Made by a program: the position numbers and the translations under genes. Of a stretch of DNA of 64,000 nt, positions 43,898-52,163 are shown one piece after another; position 1 is the stretch's first letter; each line of letters starts with the position of its first letter. This stretch comes from Pilosibacter fragilis (GTDB taxonomy: Bacteria > Bacillota > Clostridia > Lachnospirales > Lachnospiraceae): assembly GCF_032490495.1 (NCBI RefSeq), contig NZ_JAVYJB010000011.1, positions 44,080 to 108,079 of the forward strand. Direction: 5' to 3'. The notes below the pieces were generated by a model that was given only the letters and a program-made list of their open reading frames with translations, did not search any database and was not told where the DNA came from.

Positions 43898-44986
43898 TTA
43901 ACGAAGGGATACACGGGCCAGGACAGTCTGACCAATGGTATTTAAAGGACACTGCTGGCATACGGCGCCGATCTTATGTGCCTCCATAGGCATGCCGTAT
44001 ACAACACAGCTGTTCTTGTCCTGTCCGATGGTATAGGCGCCGTTTTTGCGCATGCGCAAAAGACCGGCAGCTCCATCTGCTCCCATTCCTGTGAGAAGAA
44101 CGCCGATGGCGTGTTCCCGCACATGTAATGCAACTGAGTCAAAAAGCACATCCACGGAAGGTCTGTGTCCGTTTACCTTTTCTCCTTCCTGTACACTGAC
44201 TGCATAGGAGTTTCCAAGAGGTACCACACGCATCTGCAGACCTCCGGGAGCTAAAAGCATAAGACCTTTGCGGATCCGGTCCCCGTTTTTCGCCTCCCGT
44301 ACTTCCATTTTGCAGATCCTGTTTAAGCGCTCTGCATACATGGCTGTAAAACCTGCAGGCATATGCTGGGTGATCACAACTCCGGGAGTATCTGCAGGAA
44401 AATTCTTTACTACCTCGAGAATGGCTTCTGTACCTCCGGTAGATGCCCCGATAGCGATCACGGTTTCAGGGGAAGCACCCAGAGGAATCTTTGGTTTCTG
44501 CAGGAAAGTATTTCTGGCAGGAGGTAAAGAAGAAACCTTGCGGATACCACCTGCCTGAGGGTCTGCAGGAACAGAAGGAAGGTGTACGTGGGAAGCAGCC
44601 GCTACCATGAGTTTGGAACGGAGCATAGAAAGAAAGATCTCTTTAGACAGTCCATTGGCTTCATCCGGTTTCCGTACAAAATCCACAGCTCCGGCTTCCA
44701 GGGCATCAAAAACCCTCAGGTTCAGGGAAGATACCAGGATCACCGGGATAGGGTGGACGGGAAGCAGCTGCTTTAAAAAATCAATGCCGGACATTCCCGG
44801 CATTTCAATATCCAGGGTAAGCATATCCGGCTGCAGCAGCGGGATCTTTTCCTGGGCGTCAAGGGCATTTACTGCATATCCTACAACCTGGAAGCGGTCA
44901 TCCTCAGAGAGAGAACGGATCAGCCAGGTGCGGAACAAGGGTGAATCATCCACCACCATTAATTTTAATTTATGATCCATGATCAT
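43898..44986 (-). CDS. cheB: Chemotaxis methylesterase CheB
   Basis: 362 residues. Receiver domain (1-125) with phosphoacceptor D59 in MLTLDIEMPGMSG. Catalytic domain from about 175: Ser in AIGASTGGTEA, His in ITQHMPAGFTAMYA, Asp in LTGMGADGAAGLL, the complete CheB triad. It removes methyl groups from chemoreceptors and may deamidate them along with CheD. AAGGAGG lies four bases before ATG 44986 and ten before ATG 44980; either could be the start. Confidence 0.96.
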   Translation of the reverse strand: MIMDHKLKLMVVDDSPLFRTWLIRSLSEDDRFQVVGYAVNALDAQEKIPLLQPDMLTLDIEMPGMSGIDFLKQLLPVHPIPVILVSSLNLRVFDALEAGAVDFVRKPDEANGLSKEIFLSMLRSKLMVAAASHVHLPSVPADPQAGGIRKVSSLPPARNTFLQKPKIPLGASPETVIAIGASTGGTEAILEVVKNFPADTPGVVITQHMPAGFTAMYAERLNRICKMEVREAKNGDRIRKGLMLLAPGGLQMRVVPLGNSYAVSVQEGEKVNGHRPSVDVLFDSVALHVREHAIGVLLTGMGADGAAGLLRMRKNGAYTIGQDKNSCVVYGMPMEAHKIGAVCQQCPLNTIGQTVLARVSLR

Positions 44987-45037
44987 AACGCCTCCTTAAT
45001 AAGATAAGTGTAACAACGTATGAGATAACCTACGGGA

Positions 45038-45850
45038 TCAGATCTTTCGGTAAATAGCCGGTTCAATATAGGAAAACGGGCAGCTTTCCTTATCCAGGCT
45101 TTCAGAATGTCCGATAAATAAGTAGCCTCCCGGAGCGGTAGCATCATAAAAGCGCCTTACCAGTGCCGCCTTCGTAGGACGATCAAAATAGATCATCACG
45201 TTTCTGCAGAAGATCAGGTCAAACTTTTTGCGGAAATGGATGGGATCCATCAGGTTAAAGGAACGAAAGATCACATTTTTCCTTAAAGCATCTGAAACAG
45301 TATAGGTTTTATCTCCCATGGGAACAAAATAGCGTTCCTGCCAGGAAGGCGGAAGCTCTTTTAAGCTTTCAAGGGAATATCTGGGATCCATGGCAGAATC
45401 CAGAACACGCTGGGAAATGTCCGTAGCAAGGATACGGGTATCCCAGCTTCCGGGAAGGGCAGAAAAATATTCTTTCAGATACATAGAAATGTTATAAGGT
45501 TCTTCACCGGAGGAGCAGCCGGCACTCCAGATCGCAATAGAACGGTCCCGGGAATGCTTGTTTGCAAGCTCAGGAAGAATCTGCTTCTGGAGAAAGTCAA
45601 AATGTTCTTTTTCCCGCATAAAATAGGTATAGTTGGTAGTCAGCTTGTTTAACATAACAGAAACCATCTCAGGATCTTTACCTGAGATGATCTCATCTAT
45701 GTATTCTGTAAAACTATGAAACCCTTTCTGCTGCAGCATATTAGTAAGACGGCTGGTGATCAGCTGTTTTTTGTGGCTCAGATTGATGCCATAGTGCTGT
45801 TGGATATAAGTGTAAAGACGGTTAAAATCCCCGTCACTTAATGTAAGCAT
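45038..45850 (-). CDS. cheR: Chemoreceptor methyltransferase CheR
   Basis: 270 residues. N-terminal helical domain (LSDGDFNRLYTYIQQHYGIN) and SAM-binding methyltransferase domain with WSAGCSSGEEPYNISMYL, ILATDISQRVLDSA and FDLIFCRNVMIYFDRPTKAA. It methylates receptor glutamates. AAGGAGG precedes the ATG on the minus strand. A small in-frame open reading frame lies just upstream (45863-45964). Confidence 0.96.
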   Translation of the reverse strand: MLTLSDGDFNRLYTYIQQHYGINLSHKKQLITSRLTNMLQQKGFHSFTEYIDEIISGKDPEMVSVMLNKLTTNYTYFMREKEHFDFLQKQILPELANKHSRDRSIAIWSAGCSSGEEPYNISMYLKEYFSALPGSWDTRILATDISQRVLDSAMDPRYSLESLKELPPSWQERYFVPMGDKTYTVSDALRKNVIFRSFNLMDPIHFRKKFDLIFCRNVMIYFDRPTKAALVRRFYDATAPGGYLFIGHSESLDKESCPFSYIEPAIYRKI

Positions 45851-45862
45851 TGTATGACCTCC

Positions 45863-45964
45863 TTAGGAATCGGATGTACTCTCGGAGTCTTTCCTGCACC
45901 TGCCTTTGCGGCTGACAAAAAATCTTCTCGCAAAATCAAGTACAAAAAGATTCCGGGAGTACAT
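45863..45964 (-). CDS. 33-codon ORF between cheW and cheR (tentative)
   Basis: Reading on the minus strand: ATG at 45964 shares a base with the cheW stop (TAATG), and its stop TAA (45865-45863) directly abuts the AAGGAGG of cheR. The 33-residue product is basic in its second half (FARRFFVSRKGRCRKDSEST). The exact fit between neighbours suggests translational coupling, but such a frame can also arise by chance; no family was recognised. Confidence 0.35.
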   Translation of the reverse strand: MYSRNLFVLDFARRFFVSRKGRCRKDSESTSDS

Positions 45965-46431
45965 TAAGAGCTGACCAGGGACTTGCAGTCAAAAGACATA
46001 AGCACAGTCCCATTTTCAAGTGTGATCATACCATCTAACAGCTTCTGTCTGCGTTTGATAGGGATCGGACGTACATCCTGAAGATCAATATCGATCACCT
46101 GCTGCACAGAATCCACAACGATGCATACAGGAAGATCGTCTACATTTAAAACGATAAAGCAGGTCTTACTGTTATATTCCAAAGCAGGCTTGCCCATATA
46201 GAGCCGTATATCTACTACCGGAAGGATCTGACCACGCAGATTGATGATTCCTTTAATATAATCAGGTACCAGTGGAAGATGAGTGATCGCACAGTCATTG
46301 ATGATCTCCGTTACGTTATTGATACTTAAAAACAGAGTCATGTCTCCCGACTCAAAGGTAAGACAGCGTTCAACGGACTGGTTTTCAGCCGGTACGTCTG
46401 TCCGGATATTTGTTTCTGTTACTTCAGCCAT
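45964..46431 (-). CDS. cheW: Chemotaxis coupling protein CheW
   Basis: 155 residues. CheW fold: CLTFESGDMTLFLSINNVTE, LVPDYIKGIINLRGQILPVV, CIVVDSVQQVIDIDLQDVRP. Scaffolds CheA and receptors in the array. Lies 15 bases after cheA in the minus-strand operon with AGGAGG upstream. The stop overlaps the start of the short ORF described next to it. Confidence 0.96.
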   Translation of the reverse strand: MAEVTETNIRTDVPAENQSVERCLTFESGDMTLFLSINNVTEIINDCAITHLPLVPDYIKGIINLRGQILPVVDIRLYMGKPALEYNSKTCFIVLNVDDLPVCIVVDSVQQVIDIDLQDVRPIPIKRRQKLLDGMITLENGTVLMSFDCKSLVSS

Positions 46432-46446
46432 TTTAAAACCTCCTGT

Positions 46447-48609
46447 TTACGCATTCTCTACAGCTATGGAATATAAGCTGAGGATATCCAGAATGATGCT
46501 GATATTGCCATCACCCATAATGGTACAGCCGGTGATGCCGTGGTCTTTCAGGTTAAATTCACTGAGAAAAGCAGGAAGCGGCTTTACTACCACCTGCTGC
46601 TCGCCGATCAGATCATCTACAAACAGGCAGTAAGAACGGTCATTTGCTTCCACCCATAAAAGGATACCGTCTTCCATCTGGGTAACCTCAGTTGGAAGGT
46701 GATAGAAGGAATGGAGGCGGACGATAGGATAAAAATGGTCAACACGTTCTACCATTTCATTGCCATATTCATCTTTGATCACCTGATCTGCTTTTACCTT
46801 AAAGGACTGACGGATATTGGCGATCGGTATAGTAAAAATAGAATCACCTACCGTTACTTTCATTCCATCTACAATAGCCAGAGTCAGCGGGATCTTCATG
46901 GAAATCGTAGTTCCTTCACCGTAGGTACTGGATACAGAAACGATACCGCCTAAGGATTCTACATTTTTCTTTACAACATCCATTCCAACACCACGACCGG
47001 AATATTCAGTTACCTCTGTATTGGTGGAAAATCCGGGAAGCATGATCAGCCCCAGGATCTCCTTCTGGCTGTATTCAGAATCAGGCTTGGTCAGCATGTT
47101 CTTTGACCGGGCTTTTTCAAGAATCTTCTGGGGATCCATGCCATATCCGTCATCTTTAACGGAGATAACAACCTCACTGCTGGTATGGGAAGCGGAAAGT
47201 ACGATCTCGCCCTGGGGATCCTTACCGGCAGCAATACGTTCCTGGGCTGTTTCTTCAATCCCATGATCCATGCTGTTACGCACGATATGCATGATAGGAT
47301 CCTGTATATTGTCTACGATCGTCTTATCTACCTCTGTATCTTCACCTACAATGGTCAGACGGACGTCTTTTCCCAGGCTCTGCTTCATATCACGCACAAT
47401 ACGGTTCATTTTCTGGAACACGCCGGAAATCGGGACCATGCGTAAAGACATGGCAATATCCTGCAGATCATTGGTGAGTTTACGCAGCTGACGTGCAGAT
47501 TTCATAAAATTATCCCTGTTGTCCCTTGGCAGCAGGTTTAATTCAGGGGAAGATGTGACCATGGATTCAGTGATCACGATCTCACCAACAATATCCATCA
47601 GGCTGTCCAGCTTCATCAGGTTGACGCTGATCAGATTCTGCTTGACCGGGGCATGGGAAAGCATAGGAGCTGCTTTCCCGGCAGCTGTATCTGTGGATGC
47701 AGGTGCTGGTGCCGTGGGTTTGGAAACAGATGCCTTTTTTTCCTCAGCTTTTGCAGGAGGAGCGGCTTTTGAGACATTTACAAGCTCATAAGATCGGATG
47801 TGGTTCTGGGTTTTTAAAATCCCTTCAGCCTTAGAAGCGTCTTCACTGGAGTCAAAAGCAAGGAAAAAGCCATTTTCTGCGATCTTCTGTGAAGTATCCG
47901 AATCTGTTTCCATATCACTGGGATAGAAACGAAAAGTCACTTCACATTCCCTTACTGCATTTACGATCATATAAGCCCGCAGATTCTCCATTCCCACGCC
48001 TTCTTCCAGAAAAACATGGAAAAAGCAGGCTGCATCCTTATCATCAGGGAGAGAAGCAGGAGCTGCAGCACCAGGAGCTGCAGCACCAGAAGCTGCAGCT
48101 CCAGAAGCTGCTGCACCAGAAGCTGCAGCACCAGAAGCTGCTGCACCAGAAGCTGCAGGTGCAGCCTGTGAAGCTTCCGGCTGTGCAGGTGCAGCGCCGC
48201 TGATCTTCTTCAAAAAAGAATTGATCTCATTGGAGAACGCATCAATATCAGTAGAAAGAGGTACTCCCTGTTCTACTTTCTCGATTTCGCTTCTTAAATA
48301 ATCCTCTGAACGGAACATCAGGTTGAAAAGCTCTTTCTTATGTTCAGGATCCAGAGTTTCGATTCCTTTATCACGGATATAAAAAAATACATCTTCAATA
48401 TGATGGGCGATCGTGGAGATCGAATTAAATTCCATCATTGCAGAAGAGCCTTTGATCGTATGCATGATACGGAAGATCTCATTTACGTCATCGGTGGAAA
48501 AATCACCGTTTTTCTCATCAGCAACCAGCATTTCGTCTAACTGGTCTAAAAGATTGTTTTCTTCATAAAGGTATGTATCCAGAATACTGCTGTCCATACC
48601 ACTGCTCAT
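46447..48609 (-). CDS. cheA: Chemotaxis histidine kinase CheA
   Basis: 720 residues from ATG 48609 (a GTG at 48618 is less likely). P1 phosphotransfer domain with H50 in IMHTIKGSSAMM; a low-complexity Ala/Gly/Ser/Pro linker (about 150-190) encoded by 15-base repeats; a P2-like CheY-binding domain; P3 dimerisation; P4 ATPase with N-box VRNSMDHGIE, DDGYGMD and GRGVGMDVVKKNV; and a C-terminal CheW-like P5 domain. First gene of its operon, behind the minus-strand sigma-28-type promoter at 48660-48686. All catalytic boxes are present. Confidence 0.96.
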   Translation of the reverse strand: MSSGMDSSILDTYLYEENNLLDQLDEMLVADEKNGDFSTDDVNEIFRIMHTIKGSSAMMEFNSISTIAHHIEDVFFYIRDKGIETLDPEHKKELFNLMFRSEDYLRSEIEKVEQGVPLSTDIDAFSNEINSFLKKISGAAPAQPEASQAAPAASGAAASGAAASGAAASGAAASGAAAPGAAAPASLPDDKDAACFFHVFLEEGVGMENLRAYMIVNAVRECEVTFRFYPSDMETDSDTSQKIAENGFFLAFDSSEDASKAEGILKTQNHIRSYELVNVSKAAPPAKAEEKKASVSKPTAPAPASTDTAAGKAAPMLSHAPVKQNLISVNLMKLDSLMDIVGEIVITESMVTSSPELNLLPRDNRDNFMKSARQLRKLTNDLQDIAMSLRMVPISGVFQKMNRIVRDMKQSLGKDVRLTIVGEDTEVDKTIVDNIQDPIMHIVRNSMDHGIEETAQERIAAGKDPQGEIVLSASHTSSEVVISVKDDGYGMDPQKILEKARSKNMLTKPDSEYSQKEILGLIMLPGFSTNTEVTEYSGRGVGMDVVKKNVESLGGIVSVSSTYGEGTTISMKIPLTLAIVDGMKVTVGDSIFTIPIANIRQSFKVKADQVIKDEYGNEMVERVDHFYPIVRLHSFYHLPTEVTQMEDGILLWVEANDRSYCLFVDDLIGEQQVVVKPLPAFLSEFNLKDHGITGCTIMGDGNISIILDILSLYSIAVENA
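48061..48165 (-). repeat. 15-base repeats in the cheA linker
   Basis: About seven 15-base units (agctgcagcaccaga and variants on the plus strand) encoding Ala/Ser/Gly linker repeats between P1 and P2. Being a multiple of three, changes in copy number stay in frame. Confidence 0.9.
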
Positions 48610-48659
48610 ATTGTACACCGCCTTTTTTCATAATAATCAGAATAGTATTTCTTTTAACT

Positions 48660-48686
48660 TTATCGGCGGTGGTTGAAAATGGATAA
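48660..48686 (-). promoter_or_regulatory. Sigma-28-type promoter for the cheA operon
   Basis: Minus strand: TTAT (48686-48683), 15 bases, GCCGATAA (48667-48660), perfect -10. Here the bases after TTAT are CCA, so no TAAA is present at any spacing, which supports TTAT as the -35. Confidence 0.78.
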
Positions 48687-48724
48687 GGGGATTTCAAAAA
48701 AGAAACAGTAAGTTGATACAACAG

Positions 48725-48751
48725 TTATAAAAAAAAAGAAAACGCCGATAA
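48725..48751 (+). promoter_or_regulatory. Sigma-28-type promoter for the surface-transferase operon
   Basis: TTAT (48725-48728), 15 bases, GCCGATAA (48744-48751). It is divergent from the cheA promoter 38 bases away. About 48 bases to the ATG at 48800. Confidence 0.78.
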
Positions 48752-48799
48752 AATTATCAGAGATAGGATATCTGATCATTTTTGGAGGAAACCGTAAAA

Positions 48800-51235
48800 A
48801 TGGCGATCAAAAGAAAAGAAAAAAGAAGGCTTTTGCAGACAGCGGCCCTCTTAATGCGGGCAAATGAAAGAGTGTTCATGGGATTCGGCCAGAATACAGA
48901 AGAAATGATGATCGATGCTCTTTCACAATCTCAGGAAACAGCCCTTTTGTTGGGAACAGAGCTGGAAAATGTGGGAAAAGCAGATCTGGTCCCCCTTCTG
49001 GAAGTATATTGTGAAGATCTTTATGAGATGAGTCAGAATCTTCACAGTAAAAAACAGATTGCAAGGCGGTATAAAAAAATAAAGAAAGAATTGAAACTTT
49101 TATATGAACGTATGGAGAATGATATGGAAACAGACCGTCTCTGTTTTGTCTTTCTTCCATATAAAGTGTCTATGTGGGATTCTATGGAAACCGTCTGGAA
49201 AGCGGCAGATAAAGATCCGGATTGCGATGCCTATGTTGTACCGATCCCCTATTTTGATAAAGACCAGGATGGGAATCTGACAGTAGAACACTACGAGGGA
49301 GATCAGTATCCACAAGATGTTCCTGTCACAGATTACCGCACATTCCGCCTGGAAGATAAGAAACCGGATGCGGTGTTTATCCACAATCCCTATGACCAGA
49401 ACAATAGATTGACCAGCGTCCATCCTGATTTTTATAGCAGCAGATTGAAGAAATATGCAGATCAGCTTGTATATCTGCCTTATTATACCACACCAAGTAC
49501 TGGAAACGTAGAATCTGCGAAACGCCAGGCGAGAAGCACCGGGTTTGTCATTGAGCCGGGAACTATTAATGCAGACTGCTTTGTTACAGCAACAGAGCAG
49601 GAAAGAGAACTGTTTATCAATATTTTGTGTTCCGGACTCAAAGGAGTTCCAACAGAGCAATGGGAAGAGAAGGTACAGAACTTTGGATCACCAAAGATTG
49701 AACGTGCCCGAAGTACGAAAAGACAGGACAGTTCTCTTCCAGAAAAATGGAGGGAATGTCTTTACAGACCTGACGGAGCCAGGAAAAAGACTGTATTTTA
49801 TAGTCTGTCTGTAGAGGCACTTCTGACCCAGCCAGATATGATGCAGAAGATAGAAGAGGTACTTCAATATTTTAGAAACAGAAAAGATCTCGCTTTATGG
49901 CTTCGTCCTCATCCACTGTATGAACAGACACTGGAGGTGATGCGGCCCCAGTTTTTACGGAAATATAGAGAACTTCTGGCTTCTTATGAAGAAGAAGGCT
50001 GGGGAATCCTGGACAGCGGATACGATCTTGATCTTGCCATTGCTTCCTGTGACTGCTATTACGGAGATTACAGCTCTGTAGCCCAGTTGTTCTGGGAAAC
50101 AGGAAAACCGGTTTTATATCAGGATTCCCTGGTAAGAGAAAAGGAATGTAAGATACCATGCTGGCCGGGAGCTTTTTGGGAAGATGAAAAAGAAGTGTGG
50201 TTTGTTCACGGAAAAGTAAACCTGCTGTTTCATTATGATAAACAAATGGACAGACTTTCCTGCATAGGAAAGATTCCGGGAGAATTGGCATTTAAGGGAG
50301 ATCTGTTCCGTTCTGTTGTACGGGTAGAAGACAGACTGTATCTTGTCCCATATTTTGCCAGAAACCTGGCCATTTACCATATAGATAAGGATCAGTTTGA
50401 GTCCGTACAGATCCGTGATGCAGAGCATTTTATAGAACAGCCGTTATTCCTGAAAGGCTTTCAGAGAGGTAATGTACTATATTGTATGCCTGCATGGTAC
50501 AACAGCATCCTTTGCATAGATCTTACTTCCGGACATGTAACCTATACAATGGTGGATAAGAATAAAGTACGTGGTATTCCGGGGGTATTTGGCGGGGCTG
50601 TTTCTATAGGCAGAAACATTTTATGTCCGCAGACTTATAAAAAACGATGGCTGATCCTGAACACGGATACAGGAAAAGTATCCTGGTGCAGTTTTGCAGA
50701 TCCGGAAAGGGAAATCACTTCGGTTACAGTTTGTGGTGATACTCTGGTATTTTTCGATGCCAGAACAGGATGCATCCTGAAAGAAACCAGAGAAGAGGGA
50801 AAAATAGAAGAGATTTTATATATTGACAGCAACGAAATACAGCTATATGCAGTATCCGAAAATGAAGTGATCGCAGATGATCTGGGATCAGGAACCTATT
50901 TAAAGTTTTGTCTGGATGGAACAGTGGTTTGGAGAAAGGAACGGAAAGAAGAAAAGACCGTATTAGGCAGCAGATTTAGGAAAGTTACAGAAGGAGAAAA
51001 AAACTGTGATATCCGTTTTACAGAGCAGGAATATCAGGAATGGAATTCTCCGTCAGCAGCAATTTATAAGGATATCCTTCCCACAGATCTGTATTATGTA
51101 GAGGAGGAAAATGAAGTCCTCACGCTGGACAAATGGCTTTCTCTCTGTGACCGGATCCAGATGCCAGTACCAGATGATAGACACAGCGGAGAAATGATCA
51201 AGGACTATGTAAAAAGCAAGCTTGCAAATGGATGA
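48800..51235 (+). CDS. TagB/TagF-like glycerophosphotransferase-family protein with C-terminal repeat domain
   Basis: 811 residues, no membrane helix. N-terminal helical region (1-115); then a GT-B-like block FVFLPYKVSMWDSMETVWKA, DCDAYVVPIPYFDKD, DAVFIHNPYDQ and the family signature WLRPHPL ... CDCYYGDYSSVAQLFWETGK. This resembles CDP-glycerol:polyol-phosphate transferases of teichoic-acid loci. Residues about 475-760 repeat a beta-strand pattern (RVEDRLYLVPYFARN, VCGDTLVFFDARTG) like a propeller. Substrate unknown; surface polymer synthesis is the likely role. Start ATG 48800, GGAGG upstream. It sits behind a sigma-28-type promoter and before an EAL gene. Confidence 0.75.
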   Translation: MAIKRKEKRRLLQTAALLMRANERVFMGFGQNTEEMMIDALSQSQETALLLGTELENVGKADLVPLLEVYCEDLYEMSQNLHSKKQIARRYKKIKKELKLLYERMENDMETDRLCFVFLPYKVSMWDSMETVWKAADKDPDCDAYVVPIPYFDKDQDGNLTVEHYEGDQYPQDVPVTDYRTFRLEDKKPDAVFIHNPYDQNNRLTSVHPDFYSSRLKKYADQLVYLPYYTTPSTGNVESAKRQARSTGFVIEPGTINADCFVTATEQERELFINILCSGLKGVPTEQWEEKVQNFGSPKIERARSTKRQDSSLPEKWRECLYRPDGARKKTVFYSLSVEALLTQPDMMQKIEEVLQYFRNRKDLALWLRPHPLYEQTLEVMRPQFLRKYRELLASYEEEGWGILDSGYDLDLAIASCDCYYGDYSSVAQLFWETGKPVLYQDSLVREKECKIPCWPGAFWEDEKEVWFVHGKVNLLFHYDKQMDRLSCIGKIPGELAFKGDLFRSVVRVEDRLYLVPYFARNLAIYHIDKDQFESVQIRDAEHFIEQPLFLKGFQRGNVLYCMPAWYNSILCIDLTSGHVTYTMVDKNKVRGIPGVFGGAVSIGRNILCPQTYKKRWLILNTDTGKVSWCSFADPEREITSVTVCGDTLVFFDARTGCILKETREEGKIEEILYIDSNEIQLYAVSENEVIADDLGSGTYLKFCLDGTVVWRKERKEEKTVLGSRFRKVTEGEKNCDIRFTEQEYQEWNSPSAAIYKDILPTDLYYVEEENEVLTLDKWLSLCDRIQMPVPDDRHSGEMIKDYVKSKLANG

Positions 51236-52058
51236 AAAGAGAAAAATCATGCAAAGTTATTTTGAAAGTGCATTGCCCTATCTTGAGGTTTTTTATCAGC
51301 CGATCTACAATTTAAATGAAAAGAAACTGAATGTTGCAGAAGCACTTTTACGATATGATGATGGCCACCATCAGAATATTGAACAGGTGATCCGCAAAGC
51401 AGAGGAAATGGGCTATGTCAGCTGTTTTGATCTGTGGGTTTTAAATAAAGTGTTAGAACAGCTGCCAGAGCTGAAAAAAAGAAACATTGAAAGAATAAAT
51501 GTAAATCTGTCCCCGGTCACATGCTCCAGCGTGGAATCAGAAAAGAAAATCTTTGCCATGCTAGATCAATGTACATCAGATATATCTGCTATATGTTTTG
51601 AAATCACAGAAAGTAATCAATTACAGAATATGCAGCAAGTCATTAAGCTGGCAGAAAATTTGATAAAAAGAGGATGCCTCATAGCTATTGATGATTTTGG
51701 AAAAGAAGAGTCAAATCTCCTGCGGCTTATGCAGATACCGTTTTCTGTGTTGAAAATAGACAAGGCAGTTACATGGACTATAGATACAACAAGTTTTTCA
51801 AAAGACCTTATTTCGGAGATCATATATTTTTTGCACAAATATGGGATCCAGATCACGGCTGAGGGGATAGAAAACCAGCTCCAGGCGAAAGAACTTTCGG
51901 ATATGGGCTGTGATTTCCTTCAGGGTTATCTGATCTCGAAGCCAGTATCGTTTGAAGATTTTTGTGCATTTATAGATGCTCATAATAAAAAAGAGTCTGC
52001 AGGATGGAAAGAAACACTGGAAGAAGCAGGAAAAAAGAACCATAGAAAAGAAAAATGA
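51228..52058 (+). CDS. EAL-domain c-di-GMP phosphodiesterase
   Basis: 276 residues, a stand-alone EAL domain. Conserved points: EALLRY, INVNLSP, FEITES, AIDDFG, LKIDK, TAEGIEN and GCDFLQGYLISKP. The metal and catalytic positions of active EAL enzymes are present, so hydrolysis of c-di-GMP to pGpG is expected. It overlaps the previous gene by eight bases, without a strong ribosome site. In a sigma-28-driven operon it would lower c-di-GMP during motility (inference). Confidence 0.9.
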   Translation: MDEKRKIMQSYFESALPYLEVFYQPIYNLNEKKLNVAEALLRYDDGHHQNIEQVIRKAEEMGYVSCFDLWVLNKVLEQLPELKKRNIERINVNLSPVTCSSVESEKKIFAMLDQCTSDISAICFEITESNQLQNMQQVIKLAENLIKRGCLIAIDDFGKEESNLLRLMQIPFSVLKIDKAVTWTIDTTSFSKDLISEIIYFLHKYGIQITAEGIENQLQAKELSDMGCDFLQGYLISKPVSFEDFCAFIDAHNKKESAGWKETLEEAGKKNHRKEK

Positions 52059-52073
52059 AAAACCAAATATCCC

Positions 52074-52100
52074 TTATGATTTTTCGCTACTTGCCGAATA
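52074..52100 (+). promoter_or_regulatory. Sigma-28-type promoter for the chemoreceptor gene
   Basis: TTAT (52074-52077), 15 bases, GCCGAATA (52093-52100). About 64 bases before the ATG at 52164, which has AGAGAGGGAAGGA as ribosome site. Confidence 0.72.
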
Positions 52101-52163
52101 ATAAAAGTAGGGATTAAATTCCACAATATTCCACGAAAGAAATAACAAAGAGAGGGAAGGAAC

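Noticed and set aside
48061..48165. GC-rich short repeats suggesting a CRISPR or origin iterons
   Set aside because: They are in-frame linker codons of cheA.
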